From contig NZ_JABAHZ010000002.1 in the NCBI RefSeq assembly GCF_012641265.1, forward strand, positions 992,001 through 1,056,000: a stretch of DNA of 64,000 bases. The letters run 5' to 3'. A program made the translations under genes and the position numbers. Below are positions 9,912 to 18,553 of the stretch, one piece after another. The notes under the pieces were generated by a model, which was given only the letters and a program-made list of their open reading frames with translations, did not search any database and was not told where the DNA came from. This stretch comes from Chitinophaga eiseniae (GTDB taxonomy: Bacteria > Bacteroidota > Bacteroidia > Chitinophagales > Chitinophagaceae). The stretch's first letter is position 1, and each line of letters starts with the position of its first letter.

Positions 9912-12900
9912 ATGTCCAGCAAATATCAGGAATACAACCAGTTGAATTTACCTCAGATCGAGAAAGATATACTGCAACACTGGGAGCAGCACCAGGCTTT
10001 TGAAAAAAGCGTGGAAGAGCGTGAAGGCGCTACTCCGTTTGTGTTCTACGAAGGTCCTCCAAGCGCCAATGGTTTGCCCGGTATTCACCACGTGATTTCG
10101 CGTACCCTGAAAGACCTGGTGTGCCGGTATAAAACAATGCGTGGTTTCCAGGTGAAACGTAAAGGTGGATGGGATACCCATGGTTTGCCTGTAGAACTTG
10201 GGGTAGAGAAGATGCTGGGTATTACTAAGGAAGATATTGGCAAAAAAATTTCCATCGCTGAGTACAATGATACGTGCCGCAAGGAAGTATTGAAATATAA
10301 AGACAAGTGGGATGATCTGACCCGTAAAATGGGCTACTGGGTAGACCTGAATGATCCCTATATTACCTTTGATAATAATTATATAGAATCGCTGTGGTGG
10401 TGCTTGCAAACGCTCTATAAGAAAGGATTCTTATACAAAAGCGTTAGCATTCAACCCTACTCCCCTGCCGCCGGCACTGGTTTAAGTTCACATGAGCTTA
10501 ATCAGCCAGGCACGTATAAAGATGTGAAAGATACCACCGTGGTGGCTATGTTCAAGGCATTGCAAGCCGAAAAGTCGCAATTCCTGTTCGATGCTGCCGG
10601 ATCCCCTGAGGTATTTTTCCTCGCCTGGACCACTACTCCATGGACACTCCCTTCCAATCTTGGTTTGACTGTAGGTGCCAATATTGAATACGTACTTGTA
10701 AAAACTTTCAATCCATACACACATCTCCCTGTGAATGTAGTAATGGCTAAAGTATTACTCGGCAAGTATTTCAAGGCAGAAGGTGAAAATGGCGATTTTG
10801 ATGCTTACCAGGAAGGCGATAAGGTAATTCCCTGGAAGATATTGACAAGCTTTAAGGGAAGCCAGCTGGAAAATATCCGTTATGAGCAGTTGTTGCCTTT
10901 TACACAGCCTGAAGAAGGTGATCCCTTCCGTGTAATACTGGGCGATTTTGTGACTACTGAAGATGGTACTGGTATCGTACATACAGCACCAGCCTTTGGA
11001 GCAGACGATAACAGGGTAGGCAAGAAGTATGGTATTGGTATATTAACGCTGGTAGACCGGGAAGGAAAATTCACTGAGAATGTTGGTGAATTCTCTGGCA
11101 GGTACGTAAAGAATTATAAGGACGATCCTGATTACAAAGACGTTGATGTTGATATTGCTGTGAAATTGAAGAAGGAGAATCGGGCCTTCAAAGTAGAGAA
11201 ATACGAGCATACTTATCCACACTGCTGGCGTACGGATAAACCGGTGTTATATTATCCGCTGGATGCCTGGTTCATCAAAACCACCGCAGTAAAAGACCGG
11301 ATGGTAGAGTTGAATAAAACGATCAACTGGAAGCCTTCCTTTACAGGAACCGGTCGTTTTGGCAACTGGCTGGAAAACATGGTAGACTGGAACCTGAGCC
11401 GTAGCCGCTACTGGGGTACTCCTCTGCCTATCTGGCGTACAGAAGATGGAAGCGAAGAAATTTGTATTGGTGGTATAGAAGAGCTGAACGTGGAAATCCG
11501 TAAAGCCAACCAGGTGTTAGGGGGGGAAGTGAATAAGTCTTATCTCCATGAAGGTATACTTGACCTGCATAAACCATATGTAGATGATATTATATTGGTA
11601 AGCCCTTCAGGTAAACCAATGCGCCGTGAGCCAGACTTAATTGATGTTTGGTTTGATAGTGGTGCTATGCCTTATGCACAATCACATTATCCATTTGAAG
11701 GTAAAGAGCTGGTCGACAATGGCAAGGCATTTCCGGCCGATTTCATTGCAGAGGGAGTGGATCAGACCCGCGGATGGTTTTATACCCTGCATGCGCTGGG
11801 CGTAATGCTATTTGATAGTGTAGCTTACAAAACAGTAGTTTCCAATGGATTAGTGTTGGATGCGAAAGGGCAAAAAATGAGTAAACGTCTTGGGAACGTT
11901 GTAAATCCTTTTGAAACAATTGAGAAGTTTGGTGCAGATGCCACCCGTTGGTACCTGATTACCAATGCTTCTCCCTGGGATAGTCTGAAATTCGATATCA
12001 AAGGTATAGGAGAAGCGCAGCGCAAGTTGTTTGGTACTTTATATAATACTTACAACTTCTTCGCGATGTATGCCAACCTTGATAATTTTACTTTCAAGGA
12101 GGCTTATATCCCGCTGGAGGAGCGTCCAGAAATTGACCGTTGGATCATTTCTGTGCTGAATACGTTGATTAAGGATGTTACCGCCAATTTTGATGATTAT
12201 GAGCCTACTCAGGCTGGCCGGGCTGTAGAGCGTTTTGTAGACGAGCAGCTGAGTAACTGGTATGTACGTCTTTGCCGCCGTCGGTTCTGGAAAGGGGAGT
12301 ATGAACATGACAAGATTAGCGCTTACCAGACCTTATATGAGTGTTTGGAGAAAATTACACAACTGATGGCTCCGGTATCCCCATTCTTCACCGACTGGCT
12401 GTTTGGCAACCTGAATAGTGTGAGTGGGCGTAGCAAGGCAGGTTCTGTGCACCATACTGATTTCCCGGTGGTTAATGAAGGCGCTGTGGATGCCGACCTG
12501 GAAGAAAGAATGCAGTTGGCGCAAGATATCTCATCACTGGTATTATCCTTGCGTAAGAAGGTGAATATCAAAGTAAGACAGCCTCTGCAGAAAATCCTGA
12601 TCCCGGTGTCAAATAGCCGGATGCAGGAACAGATTGAAAAGGTAGCCGACCTGATAAAAAGTGAAGTGAATGTCAAAGGGATTGATTATCTTACGGAAAC
12701 GGAAGGTTTTATCAAGAAAAAGATCAAGCCTAACTTTAAGTCGCTGGGTGGCAAAATGGGAGCCAAGATGAAATCTGTGGCAGCCGCTATCGGCGGATTC
12801 ACAGAAACAGATATAGCCACCATCGAACGTGACGGCCATTTCAACCTGGTTGTGGAAGGCGAGCAATTGCAGATTCAACTCTCTGATGTTGAAATCATTT

Positions 12901-13238
12901 CTGAAGATATTCCTGGATGGACAGTTGCTAATAAAGGCGCTTTAACGGTAGCGCTCGATATTACTATTACTTCCCAGTTACAGGATGAAGGAAACGCCAG
13001 GGAATTGGTGAACCGGATACAAAAAATCCGTAAGGATAGCGATTTTGCATTAACTGACAGAATCAATGTAACAGTGGAACGGGTGGATTCGCTCAACTCG
13101 GCCATTGTAAACTATAATGACTATATTTGCACGGAAATTTTGGCAGATAGCCTGGAATTAGTGGAGCAACTACAGGATGGTACAGAAATAGAGGTGAATG
13201 ACCTTAAATTTAATGTATTAGTTAACAAAAAAAGCTAA
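9912..13238 (+). CDS. ileS: Isoleucyl-tRNA synthetase
   Basis: A 1108-residue class I aminoacyl-tRNA synthetase that charges tRNA-Ile. The Rossmann fold carries the HIGH-equivalent segment ANGLPGIHHVISRTLKD, the editing (CP1) insert includes WTTTPWTLPSNLGL, the VDQTRGWFYTLH segment precedes the KMSKR loop (KMSKRLGN), and an anticodon-binding helical domain and C-terminal extension follow. At 1108 residues it is well above the 938 of E. coli IleRS and resembles the longer eukaryote-like type 2 enzymes, which are often tolerant of mupirocin; that tolerance is inference. The C-terminal part lacks an obvious CxxC zinc site. It is followed after six bases by the DksA-like gene, so the two are co-transcribed. 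Confidence 0.97.
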   Translation: MSSKYQEYNQLNLPQIEKDILQHWEQHQAFEKSVEEREGATPFVFYEGPPSANGLPGIHHVISRTLKDLVCRYKTMRGFQVKRKGGWDTHGLPVELGVEKMLGITKEDIGKKISIAEYNDTCRKEVLKYKDKWDDLTRKMGYWVDLNDPYITFDNNYIESLWWCLQTLYKKGFLYKSVSIQPYSPAAGTGLSSHELNQPGTYKDVKDTTVVAMFKALQAEKSQFLFDAAGSPEVFFLAWTTTPWTLPSNLGLTVGANIEYVLVKTFNPYTHLPVNVVMAKVLLGKYFKAEGENGDFDAYQEGDKVIPWKILTSFKGSQLENIRYEQLLPFTQPEEGDPFRVILGDFVTTEDGTGIVHTAPAFGADDNRVGKKYGIGILTLVDREGKFTENVGEFSGRYVKNYKDDPDYKDVDVDIAVKLKKENRAFKVEKYEHTYPHCWRTDKPVLYYPLDAWFIKTTAVKDRMVELNKTINWKPSFTGTGRFGNWLENMVDWNLSRSRYWGTPLPIWRTEDGSEEICIGGIEELNVEIRKANQVLGGEVNKSYLHEGILDLHKPYVDDIILVSPSGKPMRREPDLIDVWFDSGAMPYAQSHYPFEGKELVDNGKAFPADFIAEGVDQTRGWFYTLHALGVMLFDSVAYKTVVSNGLVLDAKGQKMSKRLGNVVNPFETIEKFGADATRWYLITNASPWDSLKFDIKGIGEAQRKLFGTLYNTYNFFAMYANLDNFTFKEAYIPLEERPEIDRWIISVLNTLIKDVTANFDDYEPTQAGRAVERFVDEQLSNWYVRLCRRRFWKGEYEHDKISAYQTLYECLEKITQLMAPVSPFFTDWLFGNLNSVSGRSKAGSVHHTDFPVVNEGAVDADLEERMQLAQDISSLVLSLRKKVNIKVRQPLQKILIPVSNSRMQEQIEKVADLIKSEVNVKGIDYLTETEGFIKKKIKPNFKSLGGKMGAKMKSVAAAIGGFTETDIATIERDGHFNLVVEGEQLQIQLSDVEIISEDIPGWTVANKGALTVALDITITSQLQDEGNARELVNRIQKIRKDSDFALTDRINVTVERVDSLNSAIVNYNDYICTEILADSLELVEQLQDGTEIEVNDLKFNVLVNKKS

Positions 13239-13244
13239 TCCCCC

Positions 13245-14303
13245 ATGGCAACAAAAAAGAAGGTTGCTAGTAAAACGACCCAAAAGGCGGCTCCGGCGAA
13301 GAAGACTGTGGCCAAGGCAACACCAGCTAAGAAAACAGCTGCCAAGCCAGCGCCCGCCAAGAAAGCGGCACCTGCACCGAAAAAAGCAGCTGCTAAAAAA
13401 GCTGTCCCTGCAAAGGCAGCTCCTAAAGCAGCAGCAAAGCCAGCAGCCAAAAAAGCCGTGGTAGCCAAAAGTCCTGTGAAAAAGACCGCTCCGGCGCCTA
13501 AAGTTGCAGTGAAAAAGGCGTCAGCCGTAACTAACAGTAAATCATCATCTGTCAAGAAAATTGCTGTACCCGCAAAATCGACCGTTAAAAAAGAGCCTGC
13601 TGTAAAGCAGCAAGTGGTTACGAAAAGTGTTTCCGCTGAAAAAGAGAAACCATTTATTTCTAAGTCAGAAGAAAAAGAACTTAAAACGATGGCAGTAAAG
13701 AAAGCAGATACTAAGGTAGAAGTTGCTAAGGAAAAGGAATCCACAAAAAAGGCAGCTGAAAAGCCGGTTGTTAAGGCGGAAAAATCAGTGAAGGCGGAAA
13801 AATCCGAGAAACCCGAAAAAGTGGAAAAATCCGAGAAAACGGAGAAAAAAGGCGGAAAAGCTACTTTGGTAACTTATCAGCCCGAATTTACCAAATCGGT
13901 ATTGGATCAACCTGCCACGCCAAGTGGCCCTGTATACAGATATAGTGATTCTGACCTCCAGGAATTTAGAGAACTGATCCAGAAAAAACTGGAATCAGCT
14001 AAGAAAGAACTGATTTACCTGCAAGGCTTAATCACCCGTAAAGACGAAGCCGGTACTGATGATACCGAAAATAAATACATGAGCATGGAAGATGGTAGCG
14101 GCTCCCAGGAAAGAGAGCAGCTCAACCAGATGGCCAGCCGTCAGATTCAGTTTATCGATCACCTGGAAAAAGCCATGGTACGTATCGAAAACAAAACTTA
14201 CGGTATTTGCCGTGTAACCGGTAAACTCATCGACAAAGCAAGACTCAGAGCTGTGCCTCACGCTACCTTAAGCATTGAAGCTAAACTGGCGAAAAGCAAA
14301 TAA
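13245..14303 (+). CDS. DksA/TraR-like protein with long histone-H1-like Lys/Ala tail
   Basis: A 352-residue protein. Residues ~1-205 are low-complexity Lys/Ala/Pro repeats (KKTVAKATPAKKTAAKPAPA, KKAAAKKAVPAKAAPKAAAK) shading into Lys/Glu repeats (EKSVKAEKSEKPEKVEKSEK), like eukaryotic H1 tails and bacterial AlgP/HctB-type proteins. Residues ~225-350 are a DksA/TraR coiled coil plus degenerate zinc-finger region: YGICRVTGKLIDKARLRAVP keeps only one of the four finger cysteines. DksA proteins act in the RNA polymerase secondary channel; the basic tail suggests additional DNA or RNA binding. It lies six bases after ileS. The tail frame also yields spurious reading frames on both strands. Confidence 0.85.
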   Translation: MATKKKVASKTTQKAAPAKKTVAKATPAKKTAAKPAPAKKAAPAPKKAAAKKAVPAKAAPKAAAKPAAKKAVVAKSPVKKTAPAPKVAVKKASAVTNSKSSSVKKIAVPAKSTVKKEPAVKQQVVTKSVSAEKEKPFISKSEEKELKTMAVKKADTKVEVAKEKESTKKAAEKPVVKAEKSVKAEKSEKPEKVEKSEKTEKKGGKATLVTYQPEFTKSVLDQPATPSGPVYRYSDSDLQEFRELIQKKLESAKKELIYLQGLITRKDEAGTDDTENKYMSMEDGSGSQEREQLNQMASRQIQFIDHLEKAMVRIENKTYGICRVTGKLIDKARLRAVPHATLSIEAKLAKSK

Positions 14304-14334
14304 ACCAGCGAATAACGCTGCATAAATTATAAAC

Positions 14335-14373
14335 GAATAAGGCGAATGATCATTTCGATCATTCGCCTTATTC
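14335..14373. terminator. 17-bp perfect palindrome between convergent genes
   Basis: GAATAAGGCGAATGATC (14335-14351) and its exact complement (14357-14373) flank a five-base loop, so it can act as a bidirectional terminator for the DksA-like gene and the glycosyltransferase gene. The half-sequence ATTCGCCTTA occurs once more at 14388, across the end of the glycosyltransferase gene. Its core resembles two other palindromes in the window (30705 and 39369). Confidence 0.8.
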
Positions 14374-14394
14374 ATTTATAAATAGACATTCGCC

Positions 14395-15915
14395 TTATGC
14401 CTGCTGTTTCCCCAACCTTTTCCTGGCTTTCTGTTCACGGGTGAGCAGATATATTAATCCTGCGCCTGCCAACCCCACTAAGCTTCCCACACCTATGTTG
14501 CGGGCCTGCTTTTTAGAAATAGCCGGAAGCTTGATACCAAATTTAGCAGGGCTAGCCTGTGCAATATCCAACAACGGCGCCAGTGATAAACCTGTAATGA
14601 TTTTATCGGCAACCTTTTCTACAGCATTACCACGGTACTGTGGACAAAACGCAACGCCTATACCCGCTTCTGTCAATAGTTTCCGGTCACGATATCCATC
14701 GCCTACATAAATAATGTTCTGTGTGTTGATATGAAACTGGTCCTTAATGTAAGGAAACATATTGCTCTTACAATATTCTCCATCTTTCATGAAGTAATCG
14801 GCTTCACTGAATTCGCCGGTTGCTACACTATTGATCAGGTGCAGTTTATTCGCTAATGCGAAGTCCATTCCCAGTTTATTTTTGATATGACGGGCCACTG
14901 TACCAAATCCATCTGTAACCAGGCCGCAGGCGTATCCTCTTTTCTTTAATTCCCGGACAATTTCCCTGATGTCCGGCACCAGGGGAACGCTATCAGCTAC
15001 TTCCAGCATCTCTGCAATATTGCGTCCATCGAAAATACGGGCGCTCAATCGCATGGCAGTAATAGGATCGTAACGGGCAGATTGTATTTCATGCCATACA
15101 TCTTCCTGGTCGAAGGCCACTGCGGCCCATTCAAGATAACTCTGGGTAAATACTGCCTGGTCAAGGTTAAAGATGACCATCTTCTGTAATTTATCAATAG
15201 ATTCCAGGATGGAATATTCCATCTGTTCCCGGATGAGGTTAATATTTCCCAATGTTTCCAGGTTTTCCTGGGGAATATTTTCCGCCTTACGTAGAATGGT
15301 GCGGGATACTTCTCTCGACATCTTACTCAGTTGTTCCCAGGTTTGCATGGCGTTTTCCACTTTGCCAATATTCGCTTCTACGATGCGGGCGCCCAGATGG
15401 TGCATATCTATCAGCAAACCAATATCTACTCCATAATCGTTTTCGAAATGTACCCTCGACAGAAATGATTTGCGTGCAGCGATCATGCCGCTGAGTGGTT
15501 GCTGAAAGTGGGATAGCTCCGGGTATAAAATGCTCAGCAGCGGCTTGGCCACCAATTGGGTGACCCTGCCAGCCTGCCTTTCAAAGTAGGATTTGACGAA
15601 GTCAACTTCGTCTTTTTCAATAGGACCGGTTAATAGGTCAATTATATTATCAGGGTAAGTAAGAATATCGCCATCTACGTACGCGATGATTTCATGTTTT
15701 GCAGCCATCATACCTTCACGCATGGAGATCCCCTTTCCGCGCTGGCTGCTGGTAATTACCCTCACTTGTTCCTTCATGGCTTCTTCCACAGTATTATCTG
15801 TAGAATTATCATCTACCACGATGATCTCGATTTTAAGGGTTGTTTTTTTTACAGTTTTGATAACCTGGCGTATGGTAGCACCTTCGTTTAATACAGGAAT
15901 TACGATAGATATCAT
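14395..15915 (-). CDS. GpgS-like glycosyltransferase fused to a HAD-fold domain lacking the nucleophile
   Basis: A 506-residue fusion. Residues 1-~215 are a GT-A glycosyltransferase (IPVLNEGATI, metal motif DGD at 81-83) with strong likeness to glucosyl-3-phosphoglycerate synthase: FVKSYFERQAGRVTQLVAKP, LLSILYPEL, QPLSGMIAARKSF and YGVDIGLLID (161-170). Residues ~245-445 are a SerB-like HAD phosphatase fold, with motif II T334, motif III K383 and motif IV GDGYRD (405-410). Motif I reads FNLDQAV, so the catalytic aspartate is Asn250 (codon AAC), while the general acid D252 is kept. A hydrophobic helix at ~474-492 ends the protein. An active protein would make and dephosphorylate a glucosylglycerate-type compound; the Asn suggests the phosphatase half is inactive or regulatory. 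Convergent with the DksA-like gene. Confidence 0.8.
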   Translation of the reverse strand: MISIVIPVLNEGATIRQVIKTVKKTTLKIEIIVVDDNSTDNTVEEAMKEQVRVITSSQRGKGISMREGMMAAKHEIIAYVDGDILTYPDNIIDLLTGPIEKDEVDFVKSYFERQAGRVTQLVAKPLLSILYPELSHFQQPLSGMIAARKSFLSRVHFENDYGVDIGLLIDMHHLGARIVEANIGKVENAMQTWEQLSKMSREVSRTILRKAENIPQENLETLGNINLIREQMEYSILESIDKLQKMVIFNLDQAVFTQSYLEWAAVAFDQEDVWHEIQSARYDPITAMRLSARIFDGRNIAEMLEVADSVPLVPDIREIVRELKKRGYACGLVTDGFGTVARHIKNKLGMDFALANKLHLINSVATGEFSEADYFMKDGEYCKSNMFPYIKDQFHINTQNIIYVGDGYRDRKLLTEAGIGVAFCPQYRGNAVEKVADKIITGLSLAPLLDIAQASPAKFGIKLPAISKKQARNIGVGSLVGLAGAGLIYLLTREQKARKRLGKQQA

Positions 15916-16049
15916 AGGAGTTCGCTATGTTAAAAGGTTAGAAAATAGTGCTGCAAAGAGCTGGTGTTGGCATTGTCAGGGCGCAATAGTTACAAAAACC
16001 ATACCCGTTGCTGTTATCCCGCAGCAGCCTCATTCAAATGCAGCTATAT

Positions 16050-16093
16050 AAAATGGAGAACGTCCTGTACCAATACAGGACGTTCTCCATTTT
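16050..16093 (-). terminator. Terminator of the MsbA-type exporter
   Basis: A perfect 20-bp stem (AAAATGGAGAACGTCCTGTA and its complement) with a CCAA loop, flanked by A/T runs, lies 29 bases past the exporter stop. Confidence 0.9.
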
Positions 16094-16121
16094 ACGTATA
16101 TGTTTTAACGTTAGGATTCCT

Positions 16122-17954
16122 TTATTTGAACTCCTGCATTTCCACTAGTTTATGATAAATACCATCCTGCTGTAACAATTGTTCATGCGTGCCTCGTTCT
16201 TTAATAATACCCTGGTCCATCACAACAATTTCGCTGGCAAACTGGATCGTGCTGAGGCGGTGTGCAATAACAATAGTGGTACGGTTTTGCATCAATTTAT
16301 CGAGGGCGGCCTGCACCAGTTTTTCGGATTCAGTGTCTAATGCAGAAGTGGCTTCGTCAAGAATGAGAATAGGCGGATTTTTGAAGATAGCCCTGGCAAT
16401 AGTGAGGCGCTGGCGCTGTCCCCCACTGAGTTTGAGCCCGCGATCACCGATGAAGGTGTCGTAACCATTTTCCAGTTGTTCAATAAATTCATGTGCATTG
16501 GCAATTTTGGCCGCATGTATAATCGCCTCTTTGTCGGCATGGGGCTGACCGAAGGCGATGTTATTAAGTACAGTATCATTGAAGAGAATGGCTTCCTGCG
16601 ACACTACACCAATTATGCTGCGGAGATCGTGCAGTTTGAAATCCCGTATATCGGTACCGTCTATACGAACAGCGCCTTCATTTACATCGTAGAAGCGTGG
16701 TAGTATATCGGCCATCGTAGATTTGCCGGCGCCGCTACGGCCTACCAGCGCTATCATCTGCCCCTTTTTTATGGTGAGTTGAATATGCTTTAGCACATAG
16801 TGTTGTTCATATTTAAAGGAAACATTGTCGTAGGTAATGTTTTCCTGGAAGGACGTAATAGGAATGGCATTGGTTTTTTCGGTAATGCTGATGTCAGTAT
16901 CCAATATCCGGAATATTCTTTCACTGGCTACTATCCCTTTTTGCATAGTAGTAATAGCGGTAGAAATATTTTTGGCAGGTTGCATAATCTGCGAATAGAA
17001 TACCAGGTAGGTCATAAAGGTAGCGCCGTTCAGCAGATCGCTGCCATTGAGCACCAGGGTGCCTCCGTAAATCACCAGGATAACAATCACGATTACGCCC
17101 AGGATTTCCGAGATAGGGGAAGCCAGCTCACGTTGATTGTACATGGCTTTGCTCACCTTTGTAAAACGATGATCCACCTCCGAAAATTTGTCCCGCATAA
17201 AACGCTCGGCAGTAAAGGATTGTATAATGCGGATGCCACTCAGCGTTTCCTCTGTAACATTCAGTATCTTGCCAAGCAGCTCCTGGCTAAACCATCCCTT
17301 CTGCTTTAATTTCTTGGAAACGTACGAAATCAGTAATCCCGATACGGGAAAGAAAACAATGGTAAAAAGGGTGAGATTAACAGAAAGATAGAAGAGGGCA
17401 GCGAAGTAGCCTATGATAATAAAAGGATCTCTCAATAATATCTGGATAGCATTGATCACATTGCTTTCTATTTCTTGTACATCGTTCGTCATGGTAGACA
17501 GCAGGTCCCCTTTTTTCTGCTGACTATAATAGCCCATGGGCAGACTAGTGAATTTAAGATACAAGCTGTTTCGCAGGCGTGAAAGCATGGTCATTTTCAA
17601 TCGCACCATTACCCGGGCGCTCATATAGCGGCCTGCGTTAGCAATGGTAATACAAACGCCGATGACTGCACAAACGAAGTACAGCGCGCTTTGTTTAGAG
17701 CCGCTGGCCCTGATAAAGCTATAGAAATAGTAATTGAAAAGATCAACGAAATAGTTGATAGAGAAGGAAAAGGTGGGATGTGGCAAGGCATTGGGTACCT
17801 CTCCTACCTGGTTAAAAATAACGGTCAATAGTGGAATCAGCATGGCAAAATTGACCATGCCGAATATAATGCCGATCAGCGTATATATAACATATTCCGG
17901 GATATAGTGATGTAAAGGCGTGGCATATCCAAGTAATCGCTTGAATGTCTTCAT
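16122..17954 (-). CDS. ABC exporter, MsbA-like (permease-ATPase half transporter)
   Basis: A 610-residue half transporter that dimerises. Start MKTFKRLLGY at 17954 is preferred over a Met at 17990, because a TAnnTTTG promoter element sits at 17979-17986, inside the longer reading. Residues ~1-330 hold six transmembrane helices of the type I exporter fold; residues ~350-600 hold the ATPase with Walker A ALVGRSGAGKSTMADIL, signature LSGGQRQRLTIARAIF, Walker B PILILDEATSALD and H-loop IVIAHRLSTI. Relatives flip lipid A precursors (MsbA) or export lipids and drugs. The substrate cannot be told from sequence. It is monocistronic. Confidence 0.93.
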   Translation of the reverse strand: MKTFKRLLGYATPLHHYIPEYVIYTLIGIIFGMVNFAMLIPLLTVIFNQVGEVPNALPHPTFSFSINYFVDLFNYYFYSFIRASGSKQSALYFVCAVIGVCITIANAGRYMSARVMVRLKMTMLSRLRNSLYLKFTSLPMGYYSQQKKGDLLSTMTNDVQEIESNVINAIQILLRDPFIIIGYFAALFYLSVNLTLFTIVFFPVSGLLISYVSKKLKQKGWFSQELLGKILNVTEETLSGIRIIQSFTAERFMRDKFSEVDHRFTKVSKAMYNQRELASPISEILGVIVIVILVIYGGTLVLNGSDLLNGATFMTYLVFYSQIMQPAKNISTAITTMQKGIVASERIFRILDTDISITEKTNAIPITSFQENITYDNVSFKYEQHYVLKHIQLTIKKGQMIALVGRSGAGKSTMADILPRFYDVNEGAVRIDGTDIRDFKLHDLRSIIGVVSQEAILFNDTVLNNIAFGQPHADKEAIIHAAKIANAHEFIEQLENGYDTFIGDRGLKLSGGQRQRLTIARAIFKNPPILILDEATSALDTESEKLVQAALDKLMQNRTTIVIAHRLSTIQFASEIVVMDQGIIKERGTHEQLLQQDGIYHKLVEMQEFK

Positions 17955-17978
17955 TCCTGGAGGCTTTTTTACTGCTGG

Positions 17979-17986
17979 CAAAAATA
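17979..17986 (-). promoter_or_regulatory. Candidate exporter promoter -7 element
   Basis: The minus strand reads TATTTTTG, matching TAnnTTTG, 24 bases upstream of the preferred ATG at 17954. Its position argues against the longer start at 17990. Confidence 0.5.
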
Positions 17987-18139
17987 GCATAATTACGATA
18001 TGCGGGGGTGTAATTGGCGTTATTCTTTCCCAGAAATGGTTAATTTCGCACCTGACAGGCAGTTGGATGCTTGTTGGGTTTGGTGCGGTGCTGTAAATAT
18101 GTTATTATCGTGCATAGGCCGTTTTACTAACGAATAAAA

Positions 18140-18529
18140 TTGAATGAGATGCAGGAAACTAAAAGGCAGAAGCAAATAGGACAACTGGTACAGGAGGAGC
18201 TCAGCAGTATCTTTCAGCGGATTGGGTTTAATGTAGTAGATGGGGGGATGATATCTGTTGCTACCGTAAAAATGACTCCTGACCTGCTGGAAGCCAAGGT
18301 ATACCTGAGCATGTTTAAGATTAATGCTCCCAATGAGATGCTGGAACGTATCAAGGAAAGAATGGGAGAAATCAAGAAATTGCTGGGAATTGGATTAGGC
18401 AAACAGTTGCGTCGGATTCCGGAACTCAGCTTTTTCCTGGATGATACCCTCGATTATGTGTTTAAGATGGAGGAGTTGTTCAAGAAAATCAAGGAAGACG
18501 ATGCAAACATCAAGGATGGCAATAAGTAA
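18140..18529 (+). CDS. rbfA: Ribosome-binding factor A
   Basis: A 129-residue KH-fold protein that binds the 30S subunit during late maturation of the 5' end of 16S rRNA. It shows the family N terminus (TKRQKQIGQLVQEELSSIFQ), the central strands (ISVATVKMTPDLLEAKVYLS) and the end motif LRRIPELSFFLDDTLDY. The length is typical. Two Mets (18140, 18149) are possible starts. It precedes a LolE-like permease by 24 bases, so it is probably the first gene of a two-gene unit. No infB or truB is nearby. Confidence 0.95.
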   Translation: MNEMQETKRQKQIGQLVQEELSSIFQRIGFNVVDGGMISVATVKMTPDLLEAKVYLSMFKINAPNEMLERIKERMGEIKKLLGIGLGKQLRRIPELSFFLDDTLDYVFKMEELFKKIKEDDANIKDGNK

Positions 18530-18553
18530 GCGTTTGCCAGAAATTTAAAAAAC

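Noticed and set aside
13235-13744. 169-codon minus-strand frame rich in Ala/Phe/Val
   Set aside because: It is the antisense of the Lys/Ala repeat tail; long open antisense frames are expected there.
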